This document shows positions 18,181 through 27,117 of a stretch of DNA of 64,000 bases, piece after piece. Position 1 is the first letter of the stretch. The number at the start of each line of letters is the position of its first letter. The notes below the pieces were generated by a model, which made no database searches, had not been told where the DNA came from, and was given only the letters and a program-made list of their open reading frames with translations. Source of the stretch: Bacteroidales bacterium (GTDB taxonomy: Bacteria > Bacteroidota > Bacteroidia > Bacteroidales > Muribaculaceae); NCBI GenBank assembly GCA_019416425.1, contig DXXK01000034.1, forward strand, positions 77,238 to 141,237. Direction: 5' to 3'. Both the position numbers and the translations under genes were made by a program.

Positions 18181-18302
18181 CAAACCGGTAAATCAGTGGA
18201 ACACGAAGAGGCGCGTGGCTTCGTAACGGGGGAGAGCCATGAGCTGGACATCGGCGCGATGGTCGGTGGCGACCTCCATGGCGTTGCCTACACGCTTGCC
18301 CC
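18181..18302 (-). pseudogene. Duplicated 3' tail of the WalJ-type hydrolase gene
   Basis: Bases 18181-18300 match 18811-18930 at 114 of 120 positions (by eye). The fragment encodes the last ~36 residues of the downstream hydrolase (GKRVGNAMEVATDHRADVQ and onward to the stop at 18193) with a single residue change. Upstream of it there is no remainder of the gene, so it cannot be functional on its own. The high identity points to a recent duplication or ongoing gene conversion. Confidence 0.85.
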
Positions 18303-18324
18303 CTTCTTCCTGGCTCTGCCATTG

Positions 18325-18390
18325 CGTCACCCTGGATTACCCTCCATTTCATCAATCTGCTGAGAATCAATCATGGGATTTATCAGACAT
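18325..18390. repeat. Intergenic repeat R, copy 1
   Basis: The block around ACCCTCCATTTCATCAATCT and the following CATGGGATTTATCAGAC resembles 18706-18775 in the same orientation. The intervening 300 bp (18391-18705) is GC-rich and shows no gene I can support on either strand. Confidence 0.6.
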
Positions 18391-18705
18391 CCGGCAGAAT
18401 CGTGTGGCGCACAAAGCCGCAAAGGGGGCATTGGATGGGGTCTCTGGACAATGGGTCATCTCCTCGGCCATCCGGAGTATCGGCGTTTCCGCCAAAGACG
18501 CGAAGGAATCGAGATTCCATACGCCAAGGGCGCCAAGCCATCCGGACGGCTTAGCGAAATCCGCGTCCGGGGTTATCCATAACCCTCTGCGAGCATAGCG
18601 GCTGATGCCGGACACTGATTCCCGGGGATTGATTTAAAGCGGAGCTCTTTTGAATGCGGAGCCCTTTGCGGCTTTGCGCGCCACCACACGTGCCCGGCAA
18701 GCGGC

Positions 18706-18775
18706 ACCGCGGCACCCTGAATCACCCTCCATTTAACCAATCTGCAGAAATTCCACCATGGAGATTTTTCAGACT
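18706..18775. repeat. Intergenic repeat R, copy 2
   Basis: The block around ACCCTCCATTTAACCAATCT and CATGGAGATTTTTCAGAC is the direct-repeat partner of 18325-18390. It lies 47 bp past the stop of the WalJ-type gene. Confidence 0.6.
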
Positions 18776-18822
18776 CAATAAAGCGACGAATCAGGAAATA
18801 GTTATCTTTACAAACCGGTGAA

Positions 18823-19827
18823 TCAATGGAACACGAATAGGCGCGTGGCTTCGTAACGGGGGAGAGCCATGAGCTGGACATCGGCTCGGTGGTCGGTGGC
18901 GACCTCTATGGCGTTGCCTACACGCTTGCCGGACTCCTCCAGAGCGTCACGCACAGCCTTCAATGCCTTGGACGGCGTGTTGTTGTCCTTGGACAGATGG
19001 CACAGGAAGACATATTTCAGTTCCGGCCGGAGGATGCGGCGCAGGAACGCTGCCGTGTGCTCGTTGTCCATATGGCCGTTGCCGCTGGCCACGCGGGCCT
19101 TGAGATATTCCGGATATTTGCCAAGGCGCAACATGTCGCGGTCATAGTTCGACTCGATAACCAAATAGTTGGCCTGACTCATATAGTGGTCGGCACGCTC
19201 AGTAACCTCCCCTAAATCGGTAGCAAGAACAAAGTTGTGATGACCGAAGGTTATTGAGAAACCCATGTTGTCGGTACCGTCGTGCGGAACGTCGAAGGCT
19301 ACGATCTCCAGCCGCCCGATCTTGAACGGTATCTCTTTGAATATAGGAGTATGATAATCCTTGACGCGTTTCGAGATGTTATGACGCCGCAACATTCCGT
19401 TCAGCACCCGGGGCGTGCAGTACATGCTCATGTGCCGGTTGCTGCGTAGCAGCTGATAGGCATACCGCACATGGTCGGAATGGTCGTGAGTCAGCAACAG
19501 CGCCTTGACATCCTTCATGCTCAGGTCATACTTCTTCAGCGCCGCCTCCACCAGGTCCGTGCGGACTCCGGCATCGACTATTATGCCTCCCGCATCGGTG
19601 CCGATGTAACAGCTGTTGCCGCTGGAGCCGGAACCGAACGAGATGTAGAAAAGCCTTTCCGAAACGGATTTCTTATCTTCATCGCTGATTGCCAGTTCAG
19701 CTTCGGCCTCAACGCCTGCTTTATCGGCAGTCAATGCATCTGGGGTCGTTATTTCATCGCCCCATTCCATGAATTCCTCGAACGGCAACGTGGGCTGCGG
19801 GAAGGATATCTTGCTGCCTCGCTTCAT
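18823..19827 (-). CDS. MBL-fold metallo-hydrolase, YycJ/WalJ type
   Basis: 334 aa. After a ~55-residue acidic N-terminal extension, the fold begins with FYISFGSGSSGNSCYIGT (about 61-78), the signature of the YycJ/WalJ branch. Zinc ligands are in LLTHDHSDHVRY (about 112-123). In Bacillus the relative WalJ/YycJ is an exonuclease linked to DNA repair; the substrate here is inferred. The gene overlaps the RsmI-like methylase gene by 4 bp. Its last 110 bp are duplicated at 18.2 kb. The N-terminal extension is longer than I expect for the family. Confidence 0.87.
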   Translation of the reverse strand: MKRGSKISFPQPTLPFEEFMEWGDEITTPDALTADKAGVEAEAELAISDEDKKSVSERLFYISFGSGSSGNSCYIGTDAGGIIVDAGVRTDLVEAALKKYDLSMKDVKALLLTHDHSDHVRYAYQLLRSNRHMSMYCTPRVLNGMLRRHNISKRVKDYHTPIFKEIPFKIGRLEIVAFDVPHDGTDNMGFSITFGHHNFVLATDLGEVTERADHYMSQANYLVIESNYDRDMLRLGKYPEYLKARVASGNGHMDNEHTAAFLRRILRPELKYVFLCHLSKDNNTPSKALKAVRDALEESGKRVGNAIEVATDHRADVQLMALPRYEATRLFVFH

Positions 19828-20582
19828 CGTCGGGCCGCCCCCTTTCTGGCAGCGGCCGGAGCCGCAGAGGCCACATGGATCAGGAATATTGCCGGACGCT
19901 TGTCGTAATCGTATTTGGCGTTACGCCATGACTTGGCCGGACGTGTCACTATTTCCTCGCGTTCAGGGTCGGTGATGTCGGCGGCGACGCATAGCAGCGT
20001 GTCCGGGCGCAGCGACTCTGCAAGAGTCTGTACCATCCGGTTGTTGCGGTAAGGCGTCTCGATGAATATCTGTGTCTGGCCTGTACGCTGGGCCATGCGC
20101 TCCAGCTCGGATATGCGTGCCGCACGGGCAGGCGCATCCACGGGCAGATATCCGTTGAATGCGAATCCCTGACCGTTGAAGCCGCTGGCCATCAACGACA
20201 TCAGGATGGATGACGGACCTACTAAAGGCACTACCTTCAAACCCTCGCGCTGTGCTATGGCCACGATGTCCGAACCAGGGTCGGCTACAGCGGGACAGCC
20301 GGCGTCGCTCATCAGGCCAATAGGCACACCGTTTCGCAACGGTTCCAGCCATGACGAGACTCCCGCACGGTCCGTATGCGTGTTCAGTTCATGGAACTCA
20401 CATTCGTCAATGGGAAACTCCCGGTCCCAGCGGCGCAGGAAGCGACGGGCACTGCGCAGGTTCTCCACAACGAAGTGCCGCAACTGGCGGACTATGCGCA
20501 GATTGCCCGCGGGGAGCACGCTGTCCAGCGGCCCTCCGCTTAATTCCACCGGAATCAGATATAACGCGGAAGTCAGTTCCAT
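19824..20582 (-). CDS. RsmI-like SAM-dependent methyltransferase (tetrapyrrole-methylase fold)
   Basis: 252 aa. The tetrapyrrole-methylase fold is indicated by GLMSDAGCPAVADPGSDIV (about 88-106), the glycine-rich SAM site, and VGPSSILMSLMASGFNGQGF (about 120-139). These match the RsmI group that 2'-O-methylates C1402 of 16S rRNA, but the N-terminus (LYLIPVELSGG) is of a Bacteroidota subgroup whose substrate may differ. It is the first gene of a two-gene operon with the WalJ-type hydrolase (ATGA overlap). Confidence 0.85.
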   Translation of the reverse strand: MELTSALYLIPVELSGGPLDSVLPAGNLRIVRQLRHFVVENLRSARRFLRRWDREFPIDECEFHELNTHTDRAGVSSWLEPLRNGVPIGLMSDAGCPAVADPGSDIVAIAQREGLKVVPLVGPSSILMSLMASGFNGQGFAFNGYLPVDAPARAARISELERMAQRTGQTQIFIETPYRNNRMVQTLAESLRPDTLLCVAADITDPEREEIVTRPAKSWRNAKYDYDKRPAIFLIHVASAAPAAARKGAARR

Positions 20583-20621
20583 ATTTCAGTTTCGGTTTGC
20601 CTATGCAAATCTAAGGTATCA

Positions 20622-20653
20622 CAAAATTAACAAATTCCCGCCACTAATACAAA
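20622..20653 (-). promoter_or_regulatory. Promoter of the RsmI-like/WalJ-like operon
   Basis: On the minus strand TTTG (20653-20650), 20 bp, TAATTTTG (20629-20622), an exact consensus about 40 bp before the ATG at 20582. Confidence 0.75.
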
Positions 20654-20669
20654 TATTGCAAGAATCTTA

Positions 20670-21254
20670 TCAGTTCCGGTCGGTAACAAGGGGAATGTTT
20701 TTGGCCGCGGTGATGTTCATTACAGCACCTTCGGTTCCCTCGGAGGCTATCACCTTGCGTGTTTCGATGCGGAGATATCCACCCCCGAAATCATAGACCG
20801 CCCTGTAGATGGTGTCGCCCTCCAGAGGATCCTCCTCCTCGCCTACCTCCACCTTCACCACATCATTGTCGGTTGTGTTGAGGCTCTGAACCAGATAGGA
20901 TTCAAGATCCCAAGGCAGCAGGTCGCCGACATGGGTGTTGCGGATCACCGCCGAAGTGGGCGACGTGACATCCACCTCCCACTGACCAGGAGTGCCCTGG
21001 AGATTGGTATAGAGGGGGCGTCCGGTGCCGTCGGTCAGTACCCCATGGAAATCGTAGTCGGCCGAATCGAGTTCTTCACCGACATTCAGCGCGTCCACCA
21101 GGCTGCGGACGGTCATGGCTATGTCGTTATCGGCATGGTAGGCTTCCGGTGCGGCTACATATGCCGATTCGCTGACTGCAGTTCGCTTCGCGCCGCTGCA
21201 GCCGCTTGTCATTGTCAGTACCAGTGCCACTATCGTCAGTGACAGGTTTTTCAT
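20670..21254 (-). CDS. Lipoprotein of unknown function
   Basis: 194 aa from MKNLSLTIVALVLT at 21254; an in-frame ATG five codons upstream is less likely. The lipobox is MTSGC (Cys about 19). The rest is a beta-rich domain with conserved-looking PWDLESYLVQSL and GGGYLRIETRKVI segments; I recognise no family. The start lies about 40 bp after a TAATTTTG box. It is followed on the same strand by the RsmI-like gene, which has its own promoter inside the 3' end region. Confidence 0.75.
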   Translation of the reverse strand: MKNLSLTIVALVLTMTSGCSGAKRTAVSESAYVAAPEAYHADNDIAMTVRSLVDALNVGEELDSADYDFHGVLTDGTGRPLYTNLQGTPGQWEVDVTSPTSAVIRNTHVGDLLPWDLESYLVQSLNTTDNDVVKVEVGEEEDPLEGDTIYRAVYDFGGGYLRIETRKVIASEGTEGAVMNITAAKNIPLVTDRN

Positions 21255-21294
21255 CCTAATGCGAAACACTTTTGTAAGTCACAGAATTTCGTTG

Positions 21295-21302
21295 CAAAAT
21301 TA
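21295..21302 (-). promoter_or_regulatory. -7 box of the 20.7 kb lipoprotein gene
   Basis: Minus strand TAATTTTG; no exact TTTG at the usual distance. Confidence 0.45.
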
Positions 21303-21433
21303 ACGTTTATTTTCGACATAAACACATAAATGTCAATAAAAGTTAACAAAAAAATGATGATTTTTATAAAGTCAGGACATGACACATGCGACGGATATCG
21401 TCATACCCGCCGCATTTACTATCCGAAGCAATG

Positions 21434-21865
21434 TCAGAAGATCGGGAACGACTTGGGCGTGCAGATGTATTTCTGCACGAAATCCTCATCGGACATGCAG
21501 AGTATCAGGATACCCTGGACCAGCATGAGCAGCGGCCAGATGCCGCATGTCACCAGCGACAGCAGGATGGTCAGCAGGCCGGCCGAGACCTTACCCATGA
21601 TGAAGTATTGGATACCGAGGCTTCCGAACAGGATGGCCATGATTCCGCACAGTATCTTCTTGCTGGCAGCGTCGGGCGGACAGTTGTACGGGCCGTTGGG
21701 TTGCTGAGGATTATACTGGGTGTTGTACTGACCCTGAGGCTGACCGTACTGACTATTGTACTGCTGATTGTATTGGCCCTGCGGCTGACCAAAGGGTTGC
21801 TGATACTGATTCTGCTGACCGTAAGGGGTCTGATTGTTGTATCCGTTCGGATTCTGATTGTCCAT
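21434..21865 (-). CDS. TM2-domain protein with Gln/Asn/Tyr-rich N-terminus
   Basis: 143 aa. Residues 1-60 are a low-complexity tract made of NQxP/GQYN-type repeats with very few charges. The TM2 domain follows (about 68-130): ILCGIMAILFGSLGIQYFI, then the polar turn MGKVSAG and a second hydrophobic hairpin ending in MSDEDF. TM2 proteins are small membrane proteins of unknown biochemical role. The low-complexity head is encoded by irregular CAG/CAA-rich repeats and resembles prion-like sequences. A consensus promoter lies upstream. Confidence 0.88.
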   Translation of the reverse strand: MDNQNPNGYNNQTPYGQQNQYQQPFGQPQGQYNQQYNSQYGQPQGQYNTQYNPQQPNGPYNCPPDAASKKILCGIMAILFGSLGIQYFIMGKVSAGLLTILLSLVTCGIWPLLMLVQGILILCMSDEDFVQKYICTPKSFPIF

Positions 21866-21915
21866 AAATCAAATAAAATATTAACATTGGTCTCCCGCAC
21901 CGGCGGGATTCTTTG

Positions 21916-21947
21916 CAAATATAGGACTTATTTCCCATATCAACAAA
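21916..21947 (-). promoter_or_regulatory. Promoter of the TM2 protein gene
   Basis: On the minus strand TTTG (21947-21944), 20 bp, TATATTTG (21923-21916). The ~45-nt leader contains a CCCGC/GCGGG hairpin. Confidence 0.7.
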
Positions 21948-22027
21948 TATAAAGACCGCACACCACGCACATTTATATCACTCCCCACTAAATTCCTCAT
22001 AAATTTTCATCATTCCCCGAATTTTGC

Positions 22028-22035
22028 TAATTTTG
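22028..22035 (+). promoter_or_regulatory. -7 box abutting the rsmF start codon
   Basis: TAATTTTG ends 5 bp before the ATG at 22041; TTTT lies at the -33 spacing (22004-22007, 20 bp gap). The transcript would have almost no leader. Confidence 0.55.
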
Positions 22036-22040
22036 CAGAT

Positions 22041-23249
22041 ATGGAGACACCGATACCTGAGGGATTTAAGGAAATGATACGGCAGATGCCGGACATCGAT
22101 GGCGAGGCGCTGCTGGCTGCCCTCGACACCAAGCCGTGCGTCAGCGTCAAGATCAACCGACGTAAACTCGGCGACCTGACAGTCAAGAGGGCCGAGGATA
22201 TATTAGGTTACAACGGGTTGCAACCCGTTCCATGGTGCCCAAGCGGTTTCTATCTCCCCGAACGGCCTCAGTTCACGCTCAATCCGCTGCTCCATGCCGG
22301 AGCATTCTATGTCCAGGACGCCAGCTCGATGATCTACGAAAGCCTCGTTACAGAGTATTGCTCCGGGTTCGCTCCCGGACTTGCCCTGGACATGTGCGCA
22401 GCCCCCGGCGGCAAGTCCACCTCAATACTCAATGCGCTGCCCGACGGATGGACACTGGTTTCCAACGAATTCACGCCCCAGCGCGCCGGAGCTTTACGCG
22501 AGAACATGCTGAAATGGGGTTATCCGTATATTGTGGTGACCAACAACGACACCGCAAGGTTCGCCGATAACGGCGAGCTGTTCAGCCTTGTCGCCGTGGA
22601 CGCACCCTGCTCCGGCGAAGGCATGATGCGCAAGGAATCCGTGGCCCGAACTCAGTGGAGCCCGGGACTGATCCGTCAATGCGCTGCACTGCAACGTGAA
22701 ATCATCGGAAACGCCGTCAATGCCCTGCTGCCCGGCGGGATACTGATATACTCCACCTGTACCTTCAACCGCACCGAAAACGAAGACAATGTCCAATGGG
22801 CAGCGGAGGAATTCAATCTGTCAGTGCTGCATACTCAACGGTTCATGCCGCACATCACACGCGGCGAAGGCCTGTTCGTGTCAGTGCTTCAGAAGCCGGG
22901 CGTATTTTCCGCACCTAAAAACAGCCGCAAGACACTGGACCGTGTGCTGAAGAAATGCCGCGTTCTTGCCGATGGATTCCCCGGACCTGTGCAGAAAGGG
23001 AAAGAGCTGCTTCCAGACCCGACAGCTCCTCTGAACGTGGACTTCGATGCGAACAAATTACCCGCCGCCGAGGTTGAACTTGAAACGGCGCTGGAATACC
23101 TGCGACATAACCCGCTAGCACTTCCCGCCCACGCACCGCGTGGGCTGACGGTAGTGACGTACCGAGGTCAGCGATTAGGGTTCGTCAAGAACCTCGGTAC
23201 TCGGGCAAACAACCTATACCCAAAAGAATGGCGAATAAGAAACCTATAA
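22041..23249 (+). CDS. rsmF: 16S rRNA (cytosine-C5) methyltransferase, RsmF/NSUN type
   Basis: 402 aa. The Rossmann SAM domain has MCAAPGGKST (about 118-127), VDAPCSGEGMMRKE (about 193-206, with the releasing Cys) and the catalytic Cys in YSTCTFNRTENED (about 237-249). A C-terminal PUA/RsmF-like domain with LGTRANNLYPKEWRI follows. It makes m5C in rRNA; the exact position is by analogy. It starts the run rsmF-copA-HMA-tcdA and overlaps copA by 22 bp. Confidence 0.93.
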   Translation: METPIPEGFKEMIRQMPDIDGEALLAALDTKPCVSVKINRRKLGDLTVKRAEDILGYNGLQPVPWCPSGFYLPERPQFTLNPLLHAGAFYVQDASSMIYESLVTEYCSGFAPGLALDMCAAPGGKSTSILNALPDGWTLVSNEFTPQRAGALRENMLKWGYPYIVVTNNDTARFADNGELFSLVAVDAPCSGEGMMRKESVARTQWSPGLIRQCAALQREIIGNAVNALLPGGILIYSTCTFNRTENEDNVQWAAEEFNLSVLHTQRFMPHITRGEGLFVSVLQKPGVFSAPKNSRKTLDRVLKKCRVLADGFPGPVQKGKELLPDPTAPLNVDFDANKLPAAEVELETALEYLRHNPLALPAHAPRGLTVVTYRGQRLGFVKNLGTRANNLYPKEWRIRNL

Positions 23250-25462
23250 ATACCGAGTCGGCCATCTTTCCCGTAGTGGGAATGATGTGCGCCGTATGCG
23301 CCAACACAGTGGCAAAGACGGTCGAGGCGATGCCTGGCGTGGAAAGCTCGGAAGTAAACTATGCAGCCGGGACGCTGAGCGTCAGGTGGGACCCGGATGT
23401 AACCGACCCCGAGGCCATGGCCCGCGCCATTGATCAGGCGGGTTATGCCCTGATTGTGGAGAACGACCAGGAAAAGGCCGAGGAAGCCGCCCAGCAACGT
23501 GAGCAGAAGGGATTCCGCACCCTGACATGGCAGATGATTCTGGCATGGGTGCTGACAATTCCGTTGGCCGTGCTATGTATGACACACGTACACTTCCCCG
23601 GCGCCAACTGGCTGTACATGCTTATGGCACTGGCTGTGATGGTGCTGTGCGGACGCGGCTTCTACCGCCGCGGATGGAAGGCCGTGACAGCCAAGGCCCC
23701 CTCCATGGACACACTCGTGGCTCTATCCACAATCGTCAGTTTCCTCTTCTCGCTGTTCAATACAATCTGGCCCGAATACCTGACGCACAAGGGGATGCAG
23801 GCCGACCTATACTACGAGGGTGCGGCCATGATCATTGCCTTTGTGCTGACAGGCAAGTATATGGAAGCACGCAGCAAACGCCATACAGGCGATGCATTGC
23901 GCGCATTGATGGGGTTGCAACCCACTGAGGCGTTGCTCCTTAACTCAGACGGCACGTCGAAGTCCGTGCCCATAGCCGACATACGTCCCGACGACATGCT
24001 GCTGGTGCGCCCCGGCGAACGGATTCCCGTGGACGGAACCGTCACGGAAGGCACAGCTGCCGTGGACGAGAGCATGCTGTCCGGAGAACCCATACCGGCG
24101 GAGAAGACCAAAGGCTCCGATGTCACGGCCGGAACATTATGCAGCAACGGTTCGCTGACGGTCCGCGCCCGCCGCGTGGGGGCCGCAACCGAACTGGCAC
24201 GAATCATCGCATCAGTGCGACGCGCCCAGAGCTCCAAGGCTCCTGTACAGCGTGTCGTCGACAAGGTCAGCTCCATATTCGTTCCAACGGTCATTCTACT
24301 GGCCATCATCACCTTCGTGGTGTGGATACTGATCGGGACACGATATCTGCCCCAGGCGCTGGTGACCTCCATATCCGTCCTGGTCATAGCATGCCCGTGC
24401 GCACTGGGTCTGGCCACCCCCACGGCCATCATGGTAGGCATAGGCCGTGGTGCCTCCAACGGCATACTGATCAAGGATGCCGCAGCGCTGGAACAGCTCT
24501 CCAAAATCGACATCGTTATCTTCGACAAGACCGGCACACTGACCAACGGACATCCGGAAGTCAGCGACGTGTTCTTTGCCGCCGACCTGGCACCTGAGGC
24601 CCAAGCCACCCTGAAGCGTGCCCTCTATGGCGCCGAGGCGCGTAGCACCCATCCATTGGCGGAGGCTATCTGCACGTATTTTGACAAGGAAGGCATCGCC
24701 AAGATGGATCCTGAGGAATTCCGCTATACTCCCGGCCGCGGGATCAGCTGCGCTTCGGGGGGAATATTATATGAGATAGGAAGCCCGGCACTGGCCGAGA
24801 CCTCGGATAACCTTGAACTGCGGATGCATATCGCCGACATGGAGCGGCAGGGACTCAGCATCGTGGTAGTGAACCGCGACGACCGGCTTGCGGCTGCGAT
24901 TGGCATACGCGACTCCCTGCGTCCGGGCGTCGCCGACATGGTGGCGCGGCTCAAGGCCGATGGAATCACCCCCATACTGCTGACCGGCGACCGACGCGCC
25001 TCCGCCCTGACCGTGGCGCATGCGGTCGGCATCGACAAGGCTGTGGCCGAGGTCATGCCGGAACAGAAGCTGAACCAGGTGCAGGAACTGCAGGCCCACG
25101 GCCATAAGGTGGCCATGTGCGGTGACGGCATAAACGATGCCGAGGCGCTGGCCAAGGCCGATGTATCGATCGCGCTGGGCGGCGGCTCCGACATCGCCAT
25201 CGAGACCGCGCAACTCACCTTGGCCTCAGGCGACATCTCCCGACTCCCGATGGCACTGAACCTGTCGCGCCAGACACTCCGGGTGATACACCAGAACCTG
25301 TTCTGGGCATTCATCTACAACACAATCGGCATACCTCTGGCCGCAGGAGTGCTGTACCCCGTAGGCTGGCTGCTCAATCCCATGTACGCCTCGGCCGCAA
25401 TGGCACTCAGCTCGGTATGCGTAGTCACGAACTCATTACGACTAAACAAGATAAAGATATGA
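23228..25462 (+). CDS. copA: Copper-translocating P1B-type ATPase
   Basis: 744 aa. An N-terminal HMA domain carries the metal site GMMCAVCA (about 18-25; CxxC as CAVC). Eight membrane helices follow, with the transport motif ACPCALGLATP (about 387-397), the phosphorylation motif DKTGTLT (about 431) and the hinge GDGINDAEAL (about 626). The CPC site indicates Cu(I) export. The start overlaps the rsmF 3' end by 22 bp and the stop overlaps the next ATG, so translation is probably coupled. Cell location: inner membrane. Confidence 0.96.
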   Translation: MANKKPINTESAIFPVVGMMCAVCANTVAKTVEAMPGVESSEVNYAAGTLSVRWDPDVTDPEAMARAIDQAGYALIVENDQEKAEEAAQQREQKGFRTLTWQMILAWVLTIPLAVLCMTHVHFPGANWLYMLMALAVMVLCGRGFYRRGWKAVTAKAPSMDTLVALSTIVSFLFSLFNTIWPEYLTHKGMQADLYYEGAAMIIAFVLTGKYMEARSKRHTGDALRALMGLQPTEALLLNSDGTSKSVPIADIRPDDMLLVRPGERIPVDGTVTEGTAAVDESMLSGEPIPAEKTKGSDVTAGTLCSNGSLTVRARRVGAATELARIIASVRRAQSSKAPVQRVVDKVSSIFVPTVILLAIITFVVWILIGTRYLPQALVTSISVLVIACPCALGLATPTAIMVGIGRGASNGILIKDAAALEQLSKIDIVIFDKTGTLTNGHPEVSDVFFAADLAPEAQATLKRALYGAEARSTHPLAEAICTYFDKEGIAKMDPEEFRYTPGRGISCASGGILYEIGSPALAETSDNLELRMHIADMERQGLSIVVVNRDDRLAAAIGIRDSLRPGVADMVARLKADGITPILLTGDRRASALTVAHAVGIDKAVAEVMPEQKLNQVQELQAHGHKVAMCGDGINDAEALAKADVSIALGGGSDIAIETAQLTLASGDISRLPMALNLSRQTLRVIHQNLFWAFIYNTIGIPLAAGVLYPVGWLLNPMYASAAMALSSVCVVTNSLRLNKIKI

Positions 25463-25683
25463 AATTCAAAACAAACGCCCGTTGCGCAGGCTGCAAGACC
25501 CGCATCCTGGAAGCAATGAACAATAACTTTCCCAACGCTCATTGGGACATGGATCTGACAGATGCCGACAAGATTCTGGAAGTACACGGCATGCCGGAGG
25601 ACTCCGAGGCAGCGGCTCAGGTGCTGAAGGTGCTGGAGGAGACCGGATTCAAGGGCACCTGGCTGCCCCAGACCGGTTATTGA
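25459..25683 (+). CDS. Small HMA-domain protein, candidate copper chaperone
   Basis: 74 aa from the ATG at 25459, which overlaps the copA stop as ATGA; longer readings start inside copA. The CxxC metal site is RCAGCK (Cys 9 and 12), followed by a beta-alpha-beta pattern ending in EETGFKGTWL, typical of HMA folds. Probably a cytosolic copper carrier for CopA. The loop after the CxxC is acidic and the usual GMTC/GMHC signature is absent, so metal specificity is not proven. Confidence 0.8.
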   Translation: MKFKTNARCAGCKTRILEAMNNNFPNAHWDMDLTDADKILEVHGMPEDSEAAAQVLKVLEETGFKGTWLPQTGY

Positions 25684-26396
25684 TGGGACACTGGTACGAC
25701 CGTACCGAGACCCTGCTGGGACCGGACGCTTTAGAGCGTCTGGCTTCGGCTCATGTGCTTGTGGCCGGTGTGGGAGGGGTCGGAGGCTACGCCGCCGAGA
25801 TGCTGGCGCGAACCGGTGTGGGACACATCACAATAATAGATGCCGATGACGTGGCCGTCAGCAACATCAACCGTCAGCTCATTGCGTTCCACAGCACGGT
25901 CGGAAAGTCCAAGGTGGAACTCTTCGCCCGGCGTTTCCGCGACATCAATCCCTACATAACGGTAGATGCCCTTCAGGAATACATCGAGGCGGACAAGGTT
26001 CCGGAACTTATGTCCGGTCATTATGACTACGTCATCGACGCCATCGATACCGTCGCCCCCAAGATGGCGTTGATAATCCACTGTCTGCGGCACAAGGTTC
26101 CCATAATCAGTTCGATGGGCGCAGGGGGAAGGATAGATCCTACGCGCGTGGGATATTTCGACATATGGGAAACCCGCGAGGACGGCCTGGCGCGCGTAGT
26201 ACGGCAACGACTGCGCAAGGAGGGCATCCGCAGCGGACTGAAAGTGGTTGCAAGCACCGAGGCACCGAGACGTTACTCCATCATTCCGCTGGAGGAAACC
26301 AACAAGCGCTCCAGTTTCGGGACCATCGCCTCGATTCCTGCCATGTTCGGAATTTATCTGGCGAACCATGTGGTCGTGAAACTGGCAGGCATATAA
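25683..26396 (+). CDS. tcdA: tRNA threonylcarbamoyladenosine dehydratase
   Basis: 237 aa from the ATG at 25683, overlapping the previous stop by one base (TGATG). The E1-like nucleotide-binding motif GVGGVGGYAAEMLAR is at about 29-43, and IIDADDVAVSNINRQ at about 50-64 holds the Asp and Asn/Arg for ATP. It cyclises t6A37 of tRNA to ct6A in an ATP-dependent step. There is no evident functional tie to the copper genes; it appears simply to share the transcript. Confidence 0.92.
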   Translation: MGHWYDRTETLLGPDALERLASAHVLVAGVGGVGGYAAEMLARTGVGHITIIDADDVAVSNINRQLIAFHSTVGKSKVELFARRFRDINPYITVDALQEYIEADKVPELMSGHYDYVIDAIDTVAPKMALIIHCLRHKVPIISSMGAGGRIDPTRVGYFDIWETREDGLARVVRQRLRKEGIRSGLKVVASTEAPRRYSIIPLEETNKRSSFGTIASIPAMFGIYLANHVVVKLAGI

Positions 26397-26424
26397 CATC
26401 ATACGACATTAAGACGGCAACAAC

Positions 26425-27117
26425 ATGCTTGAGATCAGAAACATAAACAAGTCATACGGCAACCTTGCCGTACTTCGCGACGTAAGCCTGACTGTCGGCG
26501 AGCGGGAGATAGTAACCATACTGGGACCCTCGGGCGCAGGCAAGACGACACTGCTGCAGATAGCCGGGACGCTGGACCCGGCCGATTCCGGACAGGTGCT
26601 GTACGACGGCGTGAACGTCACGGGACTGTCAGACCGCAAGCTGTCGGACTTCCGCAACCGCAACATCGGGTTCATCTTCCAGTTTCACCAGTTGCTTGCT
26701 GAGTTCACCGCACGCGAGAACGTGGCGCTTCCGGCCATGATCGGCGGTATGTCGCGTTCCAAGGCGTTGAAACGTGCCGACGAGCTGCTGGACATGATGG
26801 GACTGACAGACCGCAGCAGCCACAAACCGGCCGAGCTGTCGGGCGGCGAACGCCAGCGTACCGCCGTGGCCCGTGCGTTGGTCAACAATCCCCGCGTGAT
26901 TTTCGCCGATGAGCCGACGGGAAGCCTCGACTCTCGCAACCGCGACGATATACAGGCCCTGTTCGCACGTCTGCGCGACGAGCTGGGCCAGACATTCGTC
27001 ATCGTAACGCACGACCCGACACTCGCCACGATCGCCGACCGGATAGTCTCAATGGCCGACGGACGCATCATCGCGATCGAGTCAAACGCGTGCATTGCCG
27101 ACGACCCTTTGGAATAA
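26425..27117 (+). CDS. ABC transporter ATP-binding protein, LolD type
   Basis: 230 aa. Walker A GPSGAGKTT (about 34-42), the Q-loop in IFQFHQLLAEFTAREN, signature LSGGERQRTAVARAL (about 136-150), Walker B VIFADEPTGSLDS and the switch His in VTHDPTLA are all intact. The sequence best resembles LolD/MacB-type ATPases that drive lipoprotein release or efflux with separate FtsX-fold permeases. No permease gene is adjacent, so it must act with a partner encoded elsewhere. Confidence 0.9.
   Translation: MLEIRNINKSYGNLAVLRDVSLTVGEREIVTILGPSGAGKTTLLQIAGTLDPADSGQVLYDGVNVTGLSDRKLSDFRNRNIGFIFQFHQLLAEFTARENVALPAMIGGMSRSKALKRADELLDMMGLTDRSSHKPAELSGGERQRTAVARALVNNPRVIFADEPTGSLDSRNRDDIQALFARLRDELGQTFVIVTHDPTLATIADRIVSMADGRIIAIESNACIADDPLE

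Noticed and set aside
18367..18615. 82-codon minus-strand frame in the repeat region
   Set aside because: No start context, no recognisable family, and it lies within repetitive DNA; coding cannot be supported.
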